Origin: Gammaproteobacteria bacterium
Lineage (GTDB): Bacteria > Pseudomonadota > Gammaproteobacteria > Arenicellales > Poriferihabitantaceae
NCBI GenBank assembly: GCA_012103395.1
Contig: WLWV01000003.1
Span: 1-39,295, forward strand
Direction of reading: 5' to 3'
DNA length: 39,295 bases
The notes beneath the pieces were generated by a model. It did not search any database. It was not told where the DNA came from and saw only the letters and a program-made list of their open reading frames with translations. The translations under genes and the position numbers were made by a program. The first letter of the stretch is position 1, and the number at the start of each line of letters is the position of its first letter. Below are positions 31,195-39,295 of this stretch, piece by piece.

Positions 31195-31734
31195 ATGTCT
31201 AGATTACAAGAGCTGTATAAATCAGAGGTTGCGCCAAAACTCCATGAAGAATTTGGCTTTGGAAGTGCCATGCAAATTCCTCGGATTACGAAAATCACGC
31301 TTAATATGGGGCTTGGCGAAGCTGTTGCGAATAAAAATGTACTGCAAAATGCAACAGCGGATCTCGAAAAAATTACCGGTCAAAAACCTGTTGTAACTAA
31401 GGCAAAAAAGTCCGAGGCAGCGTTTAAAATTCGCGAGGGATGGCCTATTGGTGCGAAAGTCACCTTGAGAAAGGAGCGAATGTATGAATTTCTGGATCGC
31501 CTTATTTCAGTTGCGGTTCCTCGTATACGCGATTTTCGTGGACTTTCAAGTAAGTCTTTTGATGGACGGGGTAACTACGCATTTGGTCTAAAGGAACAAA
31601 TCGTATTTCCTGAGATAGACTACGATAATGTTGATGCCTTGCGAGGTATGGATATTTGTATTACCACCTCAACTAACAACGACGATGAAGCAAGAGCTCT
31701 ATTAAGAGCGTTTAACTTTCCTATGAAGAGCTAA
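31195..31734 (+). CDS. rplE: 50S ribosomal protein L5
   Basis: 179 aa, E. coli length. It binds 5S rRNA and the P-site tRNA elbow. [41 protein letters not shown] and [20 protein letters not shown] are conserved. In E. coli S8 represses the spc mRNA near this start; no clear helix-21 mimic was recognised here. Confidence 0.98.
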   Translation: MSRLQELYKSEVAPKLHEEFGFGSAMQIPRITKITLNMGLGEAVANKNVLQNATADLEKITGQKPVVTKAKKSEAAFKIREGWPIGAKVTLRKERMYEFLDRLISVAVPRIRDFRGLSSKSFDGRGNYAFGLKEQIVFPEIDYDNVDALRGMDICITTSTNNDDEARALLRAFNFPMKS

Positions 31735-31737
31735 AGA

Positions 31738-32043
31738 ATGGCTAAAAAATCCATGATAGCGCGTGAAGCAAAACGCACAAAGCTAGTTAGCAAGCACGCC
31801 AGTAAACGTGAGCATCTAATTAGTGTTATTTCCAATTTGGAAACATCAGGTGACGATCAATGGGAAGCAATGATTGCCCTCCAGAAATTGCCAAGGGATT
31901 CCAGTAAAGCACGTCAGCGCAATCGGTGCGCGTTGACAGGCCGACCACATGGTTACTATCGAAAATTTGGACTATGTCGAAATAAGTTGAGAGAAGTAAT
32001 CATGCGGGGCGAAGCTCCCGGTGTTGTTAAGTCTAGCTGGTAG
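31738..32043 (+). CDS. rpsN: 30S ribosomal protein S14 (long, zinc-free form)
   Basis: 101 aa, the long proteobacterial form without the CXXC zinc ribbon. [34 protein letters not shown] is cut short of two zinc pairs, which marks the C-minus type. It sits three bases after rplE. Confidence 0.98.
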   Translation: MAKKSMIAREAKRTKLVSKHASKREHLISVISNLETSGDDQWEAMIALQKLPRDSSKARQRNRCALTGRPHGYYRKFGLCRNKLREVIMRGEAPGVVKSSW

Positions 32044-32062
32044 AGAGTGAGGAGAATATAGT

Positions 32063-32458
32063 ATGAGTATGTCTGATCCAATAGCGGATATGTTGACCCG
32101 AATCCGTAACGGCCTTCGAGCACAAAAATCCAGTGTATCAATGCCTGCATCTAATAGTAAAGCGGCTATCGCCAAGGTACTTCTGGATGAAGGTTATATC
32201 AAGGGTTTTTCAGTTTCCGGTGAAGGTGCGTTGAAGAGTATTTCAGTAGATTTGAAATATTTTCAGGGCGAGGCTGTTATAGAAGAAATACAGCGGGTTA
32301 GTTTGCCCAGTTGTCGTGTGTACAGTAGCTGTGACGAGTTACCCACCGTGAGAGATGGACTTGGTGTTGCATTGGTTTCTACATCTCAAGGTGTTATGAC
32401 TGATAGGGCCGCACGTCAGTTGGGAGTGGGCGGCGAAGTTCTTTGCACCGTTTTCTGA
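32063..32458 (+). CDS. rpsH: 30S ribosomal protein S8
   Basis: 131 aa (E. coli 130). It binds 16S helix 21 and is the spc-operon repressor in E. coli. [17 protein letters not shown] opens the protein and [23 protein letters not shown] closes it. The start was taken at the first ATG, matching E. coli MSMQDP; a second ATG lies two codons later. Confidence 0.98.
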   Translation: MSMSDPIADMLTRIRNGLRAQKSSVSMPASNSKAAIAKVLLDEGYIKGFSVSGEGALKSISVDLKYFQGEAVIEEIQRVSLPSCRVYSSCDELPTVRDGLGVALVSTSQGVMTDRAARQLGVGGEVLCTVF

Positions 32459-32492
32459 ATCAAAAAACGAATAGCTTAATAAGAGTAAAATA

Positions 32493-33041
32493 ATGTCACG
32501 TATCGCAAAAGCGCCGATTACCATCCCTTCGGGTGTGGATGTACTAATCGAAGATGGAACAATTCGAGCTAAGGGGCCAAAAGGTGAGCTGAGTTTTAGT
32601 ATTACTCAGGATATTCGTTTGGTTCAAAATGATGGGGTGCTAAATGTGGAAGTTGGCACAGGCAGTAGCAGAATAAATGCCAAGAATTTGGTTGCTATGT
32701 CAGGTACGACTCGGGCTATGGTTAATAATTTGATTATTGGTGTTTCTCAAGGTTTTGAACGTAAACTAAATATTGTCGGTGTTGGTTACAGGGCTCAAGT
32801 GCAAGGTAGTAAAATTAATCTGAGTCTTGGTTTTTCGCATCCCGTTGTATATACCCTACCAGATGGAATAACAGCAGAAACCCCGACCCAAACTCAGATA
32901 GTGCTGCGTGGTACTGATAAGCAGGTGCTCGGTCAAGTAGCCGCTGAGATTCGAGCATACCGACCACCGGAGCCATACAAAGGCAAAGGGATTCGATATG
33001 CTGACGAACACGTTGTTCGTAAGCAAGCGAAGAAAAAGTAA
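32493..33041 (+). CDS. rplF: 50S ribosomal protein L6
   Basis: 182 aa (E. coli 177). It lies near the factor-binding site and sarcin-ricin loop. The C-terminal PEPYKGKGIRYADEHVVRKQAKKK is the family signature. The N-terminus MSRIAKAPITIPSGVDV is normal. Confidence 0.98.
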   Translation: MSRIAKAPITIPSGVDVLIEDGTIRAKGPKGELSFSITQDIRLVQNDGVLNVEVGTGSSRINAKNLVAMSGTTRAMVNNLIIGVSQGFERKLNIVGVGYRAQVQGSKINLSLGFSHPVVYTLPDGITAETPTQTQIVLRGTDKQVLGQVAAEIRAYRPPEPYKGKGIRYADEHVVRKQAKKK

Positions 33042-33062
33042 ATAGCAAACACTGTAATTATT

Positions 33063-33419
33063 ATGAGCGATAAAAATCGGGCAAGACTCAGAAGAGCCAA
33101 AAAGTCCAGAAGTAAAATAGCAAAGTTGGAAGCGATACGACTGTCAGTTCATCGTACTTCCCAACACTTTTACGCACAAATTTTCGACCAATCGGGACAG
33201 ACTGTTCTTGCTTCGGCGTCTACTCTGGAATCAGATGTTCGTCAACAACTGAAAACCGGCGGAAACTGTGACGCAGCAATTGCTGTTGGGAAATTATTGG
33301 CTGAGAAAGCAAAAGATGCAGGTATCGACAAGGTTGCGTTTGATCGATCGGGATTCCGATACCACGGTAGAGTAAAGGCGTTTGCTGACTCTGCTCGTGA
33401 GCACGGTTTGAAATTTTAA
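33063..33419 (+). CDS. rplR: 50S ribosomal protein L18
   Basis: 118 aa (E. coli 117). It joins 5S rRNA to the large subunit. [24 protein letters not shown] and [23 protein letters not shown] are conserved. Confidence 0.98.
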   Translation: MSDKNRARLRRAKKSRSKIAKLEAIRLSVHRTSQHFYAQIFDQSGQTVLASASTLESDVRQQLKTGGNCDAAIAVGKLLAEKAKDAGIDKVAFDRSGFRYHGRVKAFADSAREHGLKF

Positions 33420-33434
33420 TACCATATTACTATC

Positions 33435-33944
33435 ATGGCTAAAGCAAGAGAACGCGATAATGCTCGCAAAGACAATTATCAAGAGCAGTTGATAAACGTA
33501 AGACGAGTTTCGAAGGTGGTGAAAGGAGGTAGGATATTCGGCTTTTCCGCACTTACAGTTGTAGGCGACGGGGAAGGCAGAGTAGGGATGGGTAGAGGAA
33601 AAGCACGAGAAGTTCCTATTGCTGTCCAAAAAGCAATGGAAGATGCTCGACGCAATATGTTCAAAGTACAGATGAGAGGATCCACCCTCCAATATCCGAT
33701 GATAGGCAAACACGGTTCGGCTCGAGTTGTTCTAAGACCGGCAACCGAGGGTACTGGGGTTATTGCTGGAGGAACCATGAGGGCAGTATTTGAAGTATTA
33801 GGCTTGCAAAATGTTCTAGCTAAGATTATTGGAACTACGAACCCTGTGAACGTTACACGAGCGACTATAGCCGCCCTGAAAGGTATGAAGAGCGCTAGTT
33901 ATGTAGCTGCGAAACGTGGTAAAGATGTTAAAGAACTGCGTTAA
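33435..33944 (+). CDS. rpsE: 30S ribosomal protein S5
   Basis: 169 aa (E. coli 167). It affects decoding accuracy and mRNA unwinding. The N-terminal loop of the spectinomycin region, [22 protein letters not shown], has the sensitive-type KGG. The [18 protein letters not shown] segment follows. Confidence 0.98.
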   Translation: MAKARERDNARKDNYQEQLINVRRVSKVVKGGRIFGFSALTVVGDGEGRVGMGRGKAREVPIAVQKAMEDARRNMFKVQMRGSTLQYPMIGKHGSARVVLRPATEGTGVIAGGTMRAVFEVLGLQNVLAKIIGTTNPVNVTRATIAALKGMKSASYVAAKRGKDVKELR

Positions 33945-33994
33945 TACCTTGTTCTGCGTTACATAGTATTTTAGAAAAAATTGAGAGTTGGGCA

Positions 33995-34183
33995 ATGGCT
34001 GAAAGTAAAAAACTGCAAGTAACCTTGGTGAAAAGCATGAATGGCCGCTTGAAAAAGCACCAAGCTTGTGCGAGGGGACTAGGGCTTCGACGTATGCATC
34101 ACACTGTTGAAGTTATAGATACTCCAGAAAACCGTGGAATGATAAATAGAATCAGCTACATGCTGAAGTGCGTAGAGATTTAG
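33995..34183 (+). CDS. rpmD: 50S ribosomal protein L30
   Basis: 62 aa (E. coli 59). A small ferredoxin-like 50S protein. [21 protein letters not shown] and [13 protein letters not shown] are the expected segments. The flanking gaps are 50 and 55 bases, with no hairpin recognised. Confidence 0.97.
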   Translation: MAESKKLQVTLVKSMNGRLKKHQACARGLGLRRMHHTVEVIDTPENRGMINRISYMLKCVEI

Positions 34184-34238
34184 TGCTAGTACACTAATTA
34201 CTATTGACGCTGAATAGAATTACATTAGAGATATAGAA

Positions 34239-34673
34239 ATGCGACTGAACACGATTAAGCCGGCCGATGGGTCTAAGAAAGTAGCTAAGAGAGCTGGGCG
34301 TGGCTCCGGTTCTGGTCTTGGTAAAACTGCTGGGCGGGGAACTAAAGGGCAAAAGTCGAGATCAGGTGGCTACCGTAAGGTAGGTTTCGAAGGTGGCCAA
34401 ATGCCATTGCAAAGGCGTTTGCCGAAACGAGGGTTTCGATCTATGACTAATAAGCATACTTCCGAAATTCGTCTAAATGAGCTTAACAAAATTGATGGCG
34501 ACGTTGCAGATCTTAAAGCATTACAAAGTGCGGGTGTCATTGAATTACATATTGATCGGGCTAAGGTAATACTGTCAGGCGAGATTGATCGATCAATAAC
34601 AGTAAGAGGACTTACGGCGACTAAAGGTGCTCGAAAAGCTATCGAGAGCGCCGGCGGAAAGGTAGAAGACTAG
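34239..34673 (+). CDS. rplO: 50S ribosomal protein L15
   Basis: 144 aa, E. coli length. A late-assembly protein with an extended Gly/Arg-rich N-terminal arm ([20 protein letters not shown]). Its stop codon shares one base with the secY start. Confidence 0.98.
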   Translation: MRLNTIKPADGSKKVAKRAGRGSGSGLGKTAGRGTKGQKSRSGGYRKVGFEGGQMPLQRRLPKRGFRSMTNKHTSEIRLNELNKIDGDVADLKALQSAGVIELHIDRAKVILSGEIDRSITVRGLTATKGARKAIESAGGKVED

Positions 34674-36010
34674 TGGCTAAACCAGGATTCCAATCTCCAG
34701 GAATGCTAGGCAATCTGTCTGAGATTAAGCAGCGGATTCTTTTTGTTCTCGGAGCGCTCATAGTTTTTCGACTAGGGACTCATATTCCCGTACCAGGTGT
34801 TGATCCAGCAGCAGTTGCTGCTTTGTTTGATCAAACTAAGGGATCTATTGTTGATGTCTTCAATATGTTTTCCGGAGGCGCACTGAGTCGGCTTTCGATA
34901 TTTGCGCTTGGAGTGATGCCGTATATTTCTGCGTCAATCATCATGCAGATGATGACATCGGTAGTGCCGAAGCTAGAGCAGCTCAAAAAGGAAGGGGAGT
35001 CCGGTAGACGTAAGATTACTCAATATACCAGATACTTCACAGTTGTCCTCGCCATTTTCCAAGGCGTTGGGATTTCCGTTGCGATCGAAAGCCAGCAAGT
35101 CGCTGGAAACCCGATTATTTTGATACCTGGAATCGGATTTAAGATTGTTACAGCTGCGACATTGGTAGCCGGAACGATGTTTTTAGTTTGGTTGGGTGAA
35201 CAAATAACAGAGCGAGGAGTTGGTAATGGAATATCTCTCATCATTTTTGGATCTATTGTTGCTGGCTTGCCTTCAGCGGTCGCGGGTACATTAGAGTTAG
35301 CGCGGACTGGTGCGTTCTCTTCCTTGGGGGTCTTAACTCTGTTTGTTGGTGCTATAGCGGTTACCTATTTTGTGGTTTTCGTCGAACGAGGCCAAAGGCG
35401 GATTACAGTTAATTATGCCAAGCGTCAGCAAGGACGAAAGATGTTGGCAGGACAAAGTAGTCATTTACCTTTGAAACTAAATATGGCAGGGGTTATCCCC
35501 CCCATTTTTGCATCAAGCTTAATACTGTTTCCAGCGAGTATCGGTAGCTGGTTTGGTCAGGCTGAGGGTATGAACTGGCTAGGGGATTTAGCCACTAAAC
35601 TACAGCCAGGAGAACCAGTTTATACGCTGGCTTATGGGGGAATGATTGTGTTCTTCTGTTTCTTTTATACAGCGATGGTCTTCAATCCAAGCGAAATTGC
35701 TGATAATTTGAAAAAATCCGGTGCGTTTATTCCCGGTATTCGCCCCGGTGTTCAAAGTGCTAAGTACATCGATAGCGTGGTTTCCAAGTTAACGCTTGTT
35801 GGTGCTGCTTACATTACATTTGTTTGCCTGATCCCAGAGTTTTTGATTGTGAAGTGGAGCGTACCGTTTTACTTCGGTGGGACCTCGTTGCTGATTATTG
35901 TGGTGGTAACTATGGATCTAATATCTCAGGTGCAGTCCCACCTCATGTCAAGGCAGTATGAGAGTATTTTGAAGAAGTCGTCGCTTACCGGCCCTCAGGG
36001 GATTAGGTAG
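34673..36010 (+). CDS. secY: Preprotein translocase subunit SecY
   Basis: 445 aa (E. coli 443), with ten hydrophobic membrane segments. It is the channel of the general secretion pathway and pairs with SecE encoded at 8811. [13 protein letters not shown], the plug region with [29 protein letters not shown], and the C-terminal cytoplasmic loop with [22 protein letters not shown] are conserved. The start is GTG overlapping the rplO stop, so it is coupled. Confidence 0.98.
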   Translation: MAKPGFQSPGMLGNLSEIKQRILFVLGALIVFRLGTHIPVPGVDPAAVAALFDQTKGSIVDVFNMFSGGALSRLSIFALGVMPYISASIIMQMMTSVVPKLEQLKKEGESGRRKITQYTRYFTVVLAIFQGVGISVAIESQQVAGNPIILIPGIGFKIVTAATLVAGTMFLVWLGEQITERGVGNGISLIIFGSIVAGLPSAVAGTLELARTGAFSSLGVLTLFVGAIAVTYFVVFVERGQRRITVNYAKRQQGRKMLAGQSSHLPLKLNMAGVIPPIFASSLILFPASIGSWFGQAEGMNWLGDLATKLQPGEPVYTLAYGGMIVFFCFFYTAMVFNPSEIADNLKKSGAFIPGIRPGVQSAKYIDSVVSKLTLVGAAYITFVCLIPEFLIVKWSVPFYFGGTSLLIIVVVTMDLISQVQSHLMSRQYESILKKSSLTGPQGIR

Positions 36011-36050
36011 TGTTCCGGTGAAATGGCAATTTTGATTTAGGAGAATTACA

Positions 36051-36164
36051 GTGAAAGTTAGAGCGTCAGTTAAAAAGATTTGCAGAAACTGCAAAGTTAT
36101 TCGAAGAAATAGGACTGTTCGAGTTATTTGTACTGATCCACGGCACAAGCAGCGTCAGGGATAA
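36051..36164 (+). CDS. rpmJ: 50S ribosomal protein L36 (zinc-binding form)
   Basis: 37 aa, starting at GTG with GGAG 8 bases upstream. [16 protein letters not shown] opens and HKQRQG closes the protein. C11, C14, C27 and H32 form the zinc site. The C27-to-histidine spacing is one residue shorter than in E. coli L36 and equals the common bacterial form. It is the last gene of the spc group, 40 bases after secY. Confidence 0.97.
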   Translation: MKVRASVKKICRNCKVIRRNRTVRVICTDPRHKQRQG

Positions 36165-36188
36165 ATTCCGAATAGTATGATTATGCGA

Positions 36189-36217
36189 TTGAAGGAGCAG
36201 GCTAAGTTTGTTAGAAT
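36189..36217 (+). promoter_or_regulatory. Sigma-70 promoter for the alpha operon
   Basis: TTGAAG (36189-36194), a 17-base spacer and TAGAAT (36212-36217) are followed by GC-rich CCGGCGCCC. It lies in the 109-base rpmJ-rpsM gap, where E. coli also has the alpha-operon promoter. The leader of about 48 bases before rpsM may hold an S4-binding structure, but I could not define the pseudoknot. Confidence 0.7.
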
Positions 36218-36273
36218 CCGGCGCCCTTCGAGACACCATCGATATTAAAATAAACTTACCAAGAGTATAAAAC

Positions 36274-36630
36274 GTGGCACGTATTTCTGGAATTAATCTG
36301 CCGAACCATAAGCATATTGAGATTGGTTTGACATCAATTTATGGTATTGGACGTAAAACTGCGCAGAATATCTGTGATGCTGCGGGTATCGATCCAACAA
36401 CCAAAGTTCATAGCCTGAGTGAGGAAGACGCTGAAAAGCTTCGGACAGAGGTTTCAAGGTATGAAGTTGAGGGTGACTTGAGACGTGAAATATCGATGAA
36501 TATTAAGCGACTTATGGACCTTGGCTGCTACCGAGGGCTACGCCATCGTAGAGGGCTACCCGTCAATGGCCAACGTACCAAAACTAATGCGCGTACCCGT
36601 AAAGGTCCGACCCGTGCAGTTAAGAAATAG
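36274..36630 (+). CDS. rpsM: 30S ribosomal protein S13
   Basis: 118 aa, E. coli length. It sits at the head of the 30S subunit and contacts P-site tRNA through its tail. The start is GTG ([20 protein letters not shown]). GIGRKTA and the C-terminal [22 protein letters not shown] are conserved. Confidence 0.98.
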   Translation: MARISGINLPNHKHIEIGLTSIYGIGRKTAQNICDAAGIDPTTKVHSLSEEDAEKLRTEVSRYEVEGDLRREISMNIKRLMDLGCYRGLRHRRGLPVNGQRTKTNARTRKGPTRAVKK

Positions 36631-36645
36631 TAATAGAGACTTATA

Positions 36646-37041
36646 ATGGCTAAGGTTAGCGCAAAAAATAAGACGAAGACGAAAGTTAGAAAAAACGTTA
36701 GTGAGGGTGTCGCTCATGTCCATGCGACCTTCAATAATACGATTATCACAATTTCTGATCGTCACGGTGATACATTATGCTGGGCGTCAGCAGGGAACTC
36801 TGGATTCAAGGGTTCTAGAAAAAGTACCCCCTTTGCCGCTCAAATGGCTGCGGAGGTATGTGGTAAAAAGGCTCAGGAGATGGGTGTTAAGCAACTTGAA
36901 GTTAAAATTAAGGGTCCCGGTCCAGGACGAGAGTCGGCCGTTCGCTCACTAAATGCACTGGGGTTTGAAATACATGCGATTTCCGATATCACCCCAATCC
37001 CACACAATGGCTGCCGACCGCCCAAGCGTCGTCGCGTTTAG
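36646..37041 (+). CDS. rpsK: 30S ribosomal protein S11
   Basis: 131 aa (E. coli 129). A platform protein at the mRNA exit. [19 protein letters not shown] and the terminal [15 protein letters not shown] are family signatures; the NG in HNGCRP is the isoaspartate-prone site of S11. Confidence 0.98.
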   Translation: MAKVSAKNKTKTKVRKNVSEGVAHVHATFNNTIITISDRHGDTLCWASAGNSGFKGSRKSTPFAAQMAAEVCGKKAQEMGVKQLEVKIKGPGPGRESAVRSLNALGFEIHAISDITPIPHNGCRPPKRRRV

Positions 37042-37068
37042 TCTACTGTTTAAATAAGGTAACTGCTA

Positions 37069-37692
37069 ATGGCAAGATATATTGGACCAACCTGTAAGTT
37101 GGCTAGGCGTGAAGGAACGGATCTATTTTTAAAAAGCCCTGTTCGTAGTATCGATTCAAAATGCAAATTTGATCGGCCTCCAGGTGTAAAACCTGGAGGT
37201 CGACGCCCCCGAACTACTGTGTACGGAACGCAGCTGCGTGAAAAACAGAAACTCAGGAGGATTTACGGCATTTTGGAGAAACAGTTTCGTAATTACTATA
37301 AGGAGGCTGCGAGGATCTCAGGCTCCACTGGCCTAAATTTATTACAGTTGCTTGAAAGTCGCTTGGATAATGTTGTATATCGGTTAGGCTTTGGTGTTAC
37401 CCGAGCAGAAGCTAGACAGTTAGTCAGCCATAAATCAGTTTTGGTCAATGGACGAAAGGTCAACGTAGCCTCTTACCAGGTTATGCCCGGAGATGAAATT
37501 CAGATTTCCGATAAGTGCAAAAAGCAACTAAGGATTACCTCGGCGTTGGAAATTGCGGAGCAAATTAGATTTGTTCCTTGGGTTGATGTCGATGTGAAAG
37601 AGGTAAAAGGCACGTTTAAATCTGTGCCCGAACGAGCCGACTTGCCACCTGATATCAACGAAGCGCTTGTTGTTGCTCTTTACTCCAAGTAA
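37069..37692 (+). CDS. rpsD: 30S ribosomal protein S4
   Basis: 207 aa (E. coli 206). It initiates 30S assembly and represses the alpha mRNA in E. coli. [23 protein letters not shown] opens the protein; the S4 RNA-binding domain includes [23 protein letters not shown]. It ends in [11 protein letters not shown]. Confidence 0.98.
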   Translation: MARYIGPTCKLARREGTDLFLKSPVRSIDSKCKFDRPPGVKPGGRRPRTTVYGTQLREKQKLRRIYGILEKQFRNYYKEAARISGSTGLNLLQLLESRLDNVVYRLGFGVTRAEARQLVSHKSVLVNGRKVNVASYQVMPGDEIQISDKCKKQLRITSALEIAEQIRFVPWVDVDVKEVKGTFKSVPERADLPPDINEALVVALYSK

Positions 37693-37748
37693 AGAAAGAC
37701 TGTTTCGATTTTTTGATATTAATTTCGTCTCAATTGCGAGGAGTACAG

Positions 37749-38777
37749 ATGCAGGACCCAACAGTCGAGTTTTTGCGCCCACGGTTAGTGGAAGCAAAAA
37801 CCATCGATGAACAGCTTTCCCGTATTACAATTGAACCTCTTGAACGAGGTTTTGGCTATACATTAGGCAATGCCCTAAGACGTATACTGCTTTCATCAAT
37901 GCCCGGTTGCGCTGTTACCGAAGTGCGAATTGAAGGTGTATTACACGAATACTCCGCGCTAGAAGGTGTGCAGGAGGATGTTATAGACATATTGATGAAC
38001 CTTAAATCCTTGGCCGTAGTAATGCACGATCGAAATGAGGCAACTCTGACTTTGAAGAAAAGAGGTCCGGGTCGTGTTACTGCTAATGATATTGAGTTGA
38101 ATGATGATGTTGAAATAGTAAATCTAGACCACCATATCGCAACACTCTCCAAAGACAGTGAGTTAGACATGGAGCTTGTTGTGAAACGAGGAAGGGGGTA
38201 CGAAACAGCGGAAAGTCGCATGTTAGGCAACGAAGAGACCCGCTCGATTGGTGTGATTCAATTAGATGCTTCATTTAGTCCAATTAGTAAGATATCGTAC
38301 TCGGTGGAAGACGCTAGGGTTGAACAAAGAACGGATTTGGATCGATTGGTACTTGAAATTGAGTCGAATGGTTCAATTGATCCTGAAACAGCGGTGAGAA
38401 GAGCGGCAACGATCTTGCATGATCAAATTTCGGTTTTCGTTAATCTCGAAGAATCTATGGTTCAAAGCAAGATAGAAGATGAGCCAGAAGTCGATCCTAC
38501 ATTGCTGAGACCTGTAGACGATCTCGAATTGACTGTGAGATCAGCTAATTGTTTGAAAGCCGAAAATATATACTATATTGGTGATTTGGTTCAGCATACA
38601 GAAACTGAGTTGCTAAAAACGCCAAATTTGGGTAAAAAGTCGCTAACAGAAATAAAAGATGTGCTCGCCCAACGAAATTTGGTGTTGGGTGTCAAATTAG
38701 AGAACTGGCCGCCTGCTTCGATTGTTAAAGAAGAAGAAGGTAGCAACATTGGAATGGGTTATAGCAATGCGTCATAA
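37749..38777 (+). CDS. rpoA: DNA-directed RNA polymerase subunit alpha
   Basis: 342 aa from ATG 37749 (E. coli 329). It is the assembly platform of RNA polymerase and contacts UP elements and activators. The NTD has [23 protein letters not shown]. The CTD has [21 protein letters not shown] and [13 protein letters not shown], with the helix-hairpin-helix DNA contacts. An ATG at 37713 was rejected: 37749 has GAGGAG at the right distance. After the usual LENWPPASI ending comes a tail of 16-17 residues that overlaps rplQ. Confidence 0.98.
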   Translation: MQDPTVEFLRPRLVEAKTIDEQLSRITIEPLERGFGYTLGNALRRILLSSMPGCAVTEVRIEGVLHEYSALEGVQEDVIDILMNLKSLAVVMHDRNEATLTLKKRGPGRVTANDIELNDDVEIVNLDHHIATLSKDSELDMELVVKRGRGYETAESRMLGNEETRSIGVIQLDASFSPISKISYSVEDARVEQRTDLDRLVLEIESNGSIDPETAVRRAATILHDQISVFVNLEESMVQSKIEDEPEVDPTLLRPVDDLELTVRSANCLKAENIYYIGDLVQHTETELLKTPNLGKKSLTEIKDVLAQRNLVLGVKLENWPPASIVKEEEGSNIGMGYSNAS

Positions 38778-39156
38778 GATAGCTGGACGAAGTTTAAATC
38801 GAACTTCTTCTCACCGAAAAGCGATGTTTAGCAATATGGCTAATTCTCTGCTTAGACATGAGCAAATCAAGACAACGTTACCTAAGGCGAAGGAGCTTAG
38901 AAAGGTTGCTGAGCCGCTAATTACACTAGCCAAGAACTCAAGTGTAGCTAATCGCAGAATAGCGTTTGCTAAACTTCGAGATCGTGAGATGGTTGGTAAG
39001 CTGTTTGATGATCTCGGCCCCCACTATAAGGCTCGACCGGGAGGCTATCTCAGAATCCTTAAATGCGGCTTCAGGGATGGGGACAACGCGCCTATGGCAT
39101 ATGTTCAATTGGTTGATCGCCCTTTAGAGACTGAGCCAGAGGGTAACGAAGCCTAG
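38767..39156 (+). CDS. rplQ: 50S ribosomal protein L17
   Basis: 129 aa from ATG 38767 (E. coli 127). [23 protein letters not shown] is the family start. A longer in-frame start at 38722 would only add rpoA-overlapping residues and was rejected. It overlaps rpoA by 11 bases, with GGAATGGG upstream as the likely binding site. It ends the alpha operon. Confidence 0.97.
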   Translation: MRHKIAGRSLNRTSSHRKAMFSNMANSLLRHEQIKTTLPKAKELRKVAEPLITLAKNSSVANRRIAFAKLRDREMVGKLFDDLGPHYKARPGGYLRILKCGFRDGDNAPMAYVQLVDRPLETEPEGNEA

Positions 39157-39199
39157 AAGCAGATCAGCTGTAGAAGTTTAGACCAAATCTGACACCGTA

Positions 39200-39234
39200 T
39201 TAAATCAATCCGAGCGAAGCGAGGGTTGATTTAA
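39200..39234 (+). terminator. 12-bp hairpin after rplQ, probable end of the alpha operon
   Basis: TTAAATCAATCC (39200-39211) pairs with GGGTTGATTTAA (39223-39234), with one G-T pair and loop GAGCGAAGCGA. It lies 43 bases after rplQ. The lower stem is AT-rich and no T-tract follows beyond TTGATTTAA, so termination is plausible but not canonical. Confidence 0.5.
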
Positions 39235-39235
39235 T

Positions 39236-39295
39236 GAGAGTTACCCGTTTTGATGTAGTTACCAAACAATATCAAAACACAACGAGGTAACTCTC
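39236..39295. repeat. Nested inverted repeat ending at the window edge
   Basis: GAGAGTTACC (39236-39245) is the perfect reverse complement of GGTAACTCTC (39286-39295). Inside, TTTTGAT and ATCAAAA form a second 7-bp stem. GTTACC also recurs once in the loop. The outer arm ends exactly at the last base of the window, so it may continue. No coding frame is seen. Confidence 0.6.

Noticed and set aside
37713..37748. Upstream start for rpoA
   Set aside because: GAGGAG precedes the ATG at 37749, and MQDPTVEFL matches the family N-terminus.
39236..39295. Integron attC site
   Set aside because: The arms lack the RYYYAAC/GTTRRRY core sites, and no integrase or cassette array is in view.

Overview
This window is the core translation and transcription supercluster of a gammaproteobacterium. 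It reads as a chromosome segment with moderate, slightly AT-leaning composition. The order birA - coaX - SPOR-domain gene - tRNA cluster - tuf - tRNA-Trp - secE - nusG - rplKAJL - rpoBC - rpsLG - fusA - tuf - S10/spc/alpha ribosomal operons is the one I know from Pseudomonas and relatives. The E. coli-like IlvD, RpoB, RpoC, NusG and EF-G sequences agree. I cannot name the genus.

Layout. Positions 1-566 hold the last codons of an unidentified plus-strand gene and about 500 bases without a gene but with two strong hairpins. ilvD and an unusual ispG follow on the minus strand (567-3762). From 3980 to the end everything is on the plus strand. birA (ligase domain only), coaX and a SPOR-domain protein overlap end to start. 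A stable-RNA-type promoter then leads into tRNA-Thr(UGU), tRNA-Tyr, tRNA-Gly, tRNA-Thr(GGU), tuf copy 1 and tRNA-Trp. Next come secE-nusG, rplKA, rplJL with an L10 leader, and rpoBC with an attenuator and an RNase III-like hairpin in front. A near-consensus promoter precedes rpsL-rpsG-fusA-tuf copy 2. Then follow rpsJ through rplQ with almost no spacing. Another promoter lies before rpsM. The window ends in two inverted repeats after rplQ.

Most notable feature. The first tRNA gene, tRNA-Thr(UGU), is split by a 265-nt group I intron of the Azoarcus/cyanobacterial tRNA type (IC3-like). It sits immediately 3' of the anticodon. The P1, P2, P7, P9 and P10 elements and the terminal G can be read directly. 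Its internal guide sequence, GCA, is complementary to the UGU anticodon. The Azoarcus tRNA-Ile(CAU) intron uses GUG against CAU, so this looks like the same intron lineage retargeted to a different tRNA. I do not recall a described group I intron in tRNA-Thr.

Other points of interest are two tuf genes identical over a sharply bounded block of about 1.2 kb (gene conversion), a BirA without its DNA-binding domain, an IspG unlike the E. coli type, an RpoA C-terminal tail that overlaps rplQ, and a 10-bp inverted repeat exactly at the window's right edge.

The genes form a growth-rate machine: RNA polymerase subunits (rpoA, rpoB, rpoC), elongation factors (EF-Tu twice, EF-G), the elongation/antitermination factor NusG, the SecYE translocon core, five tRNAs and most ribosomal proteins.
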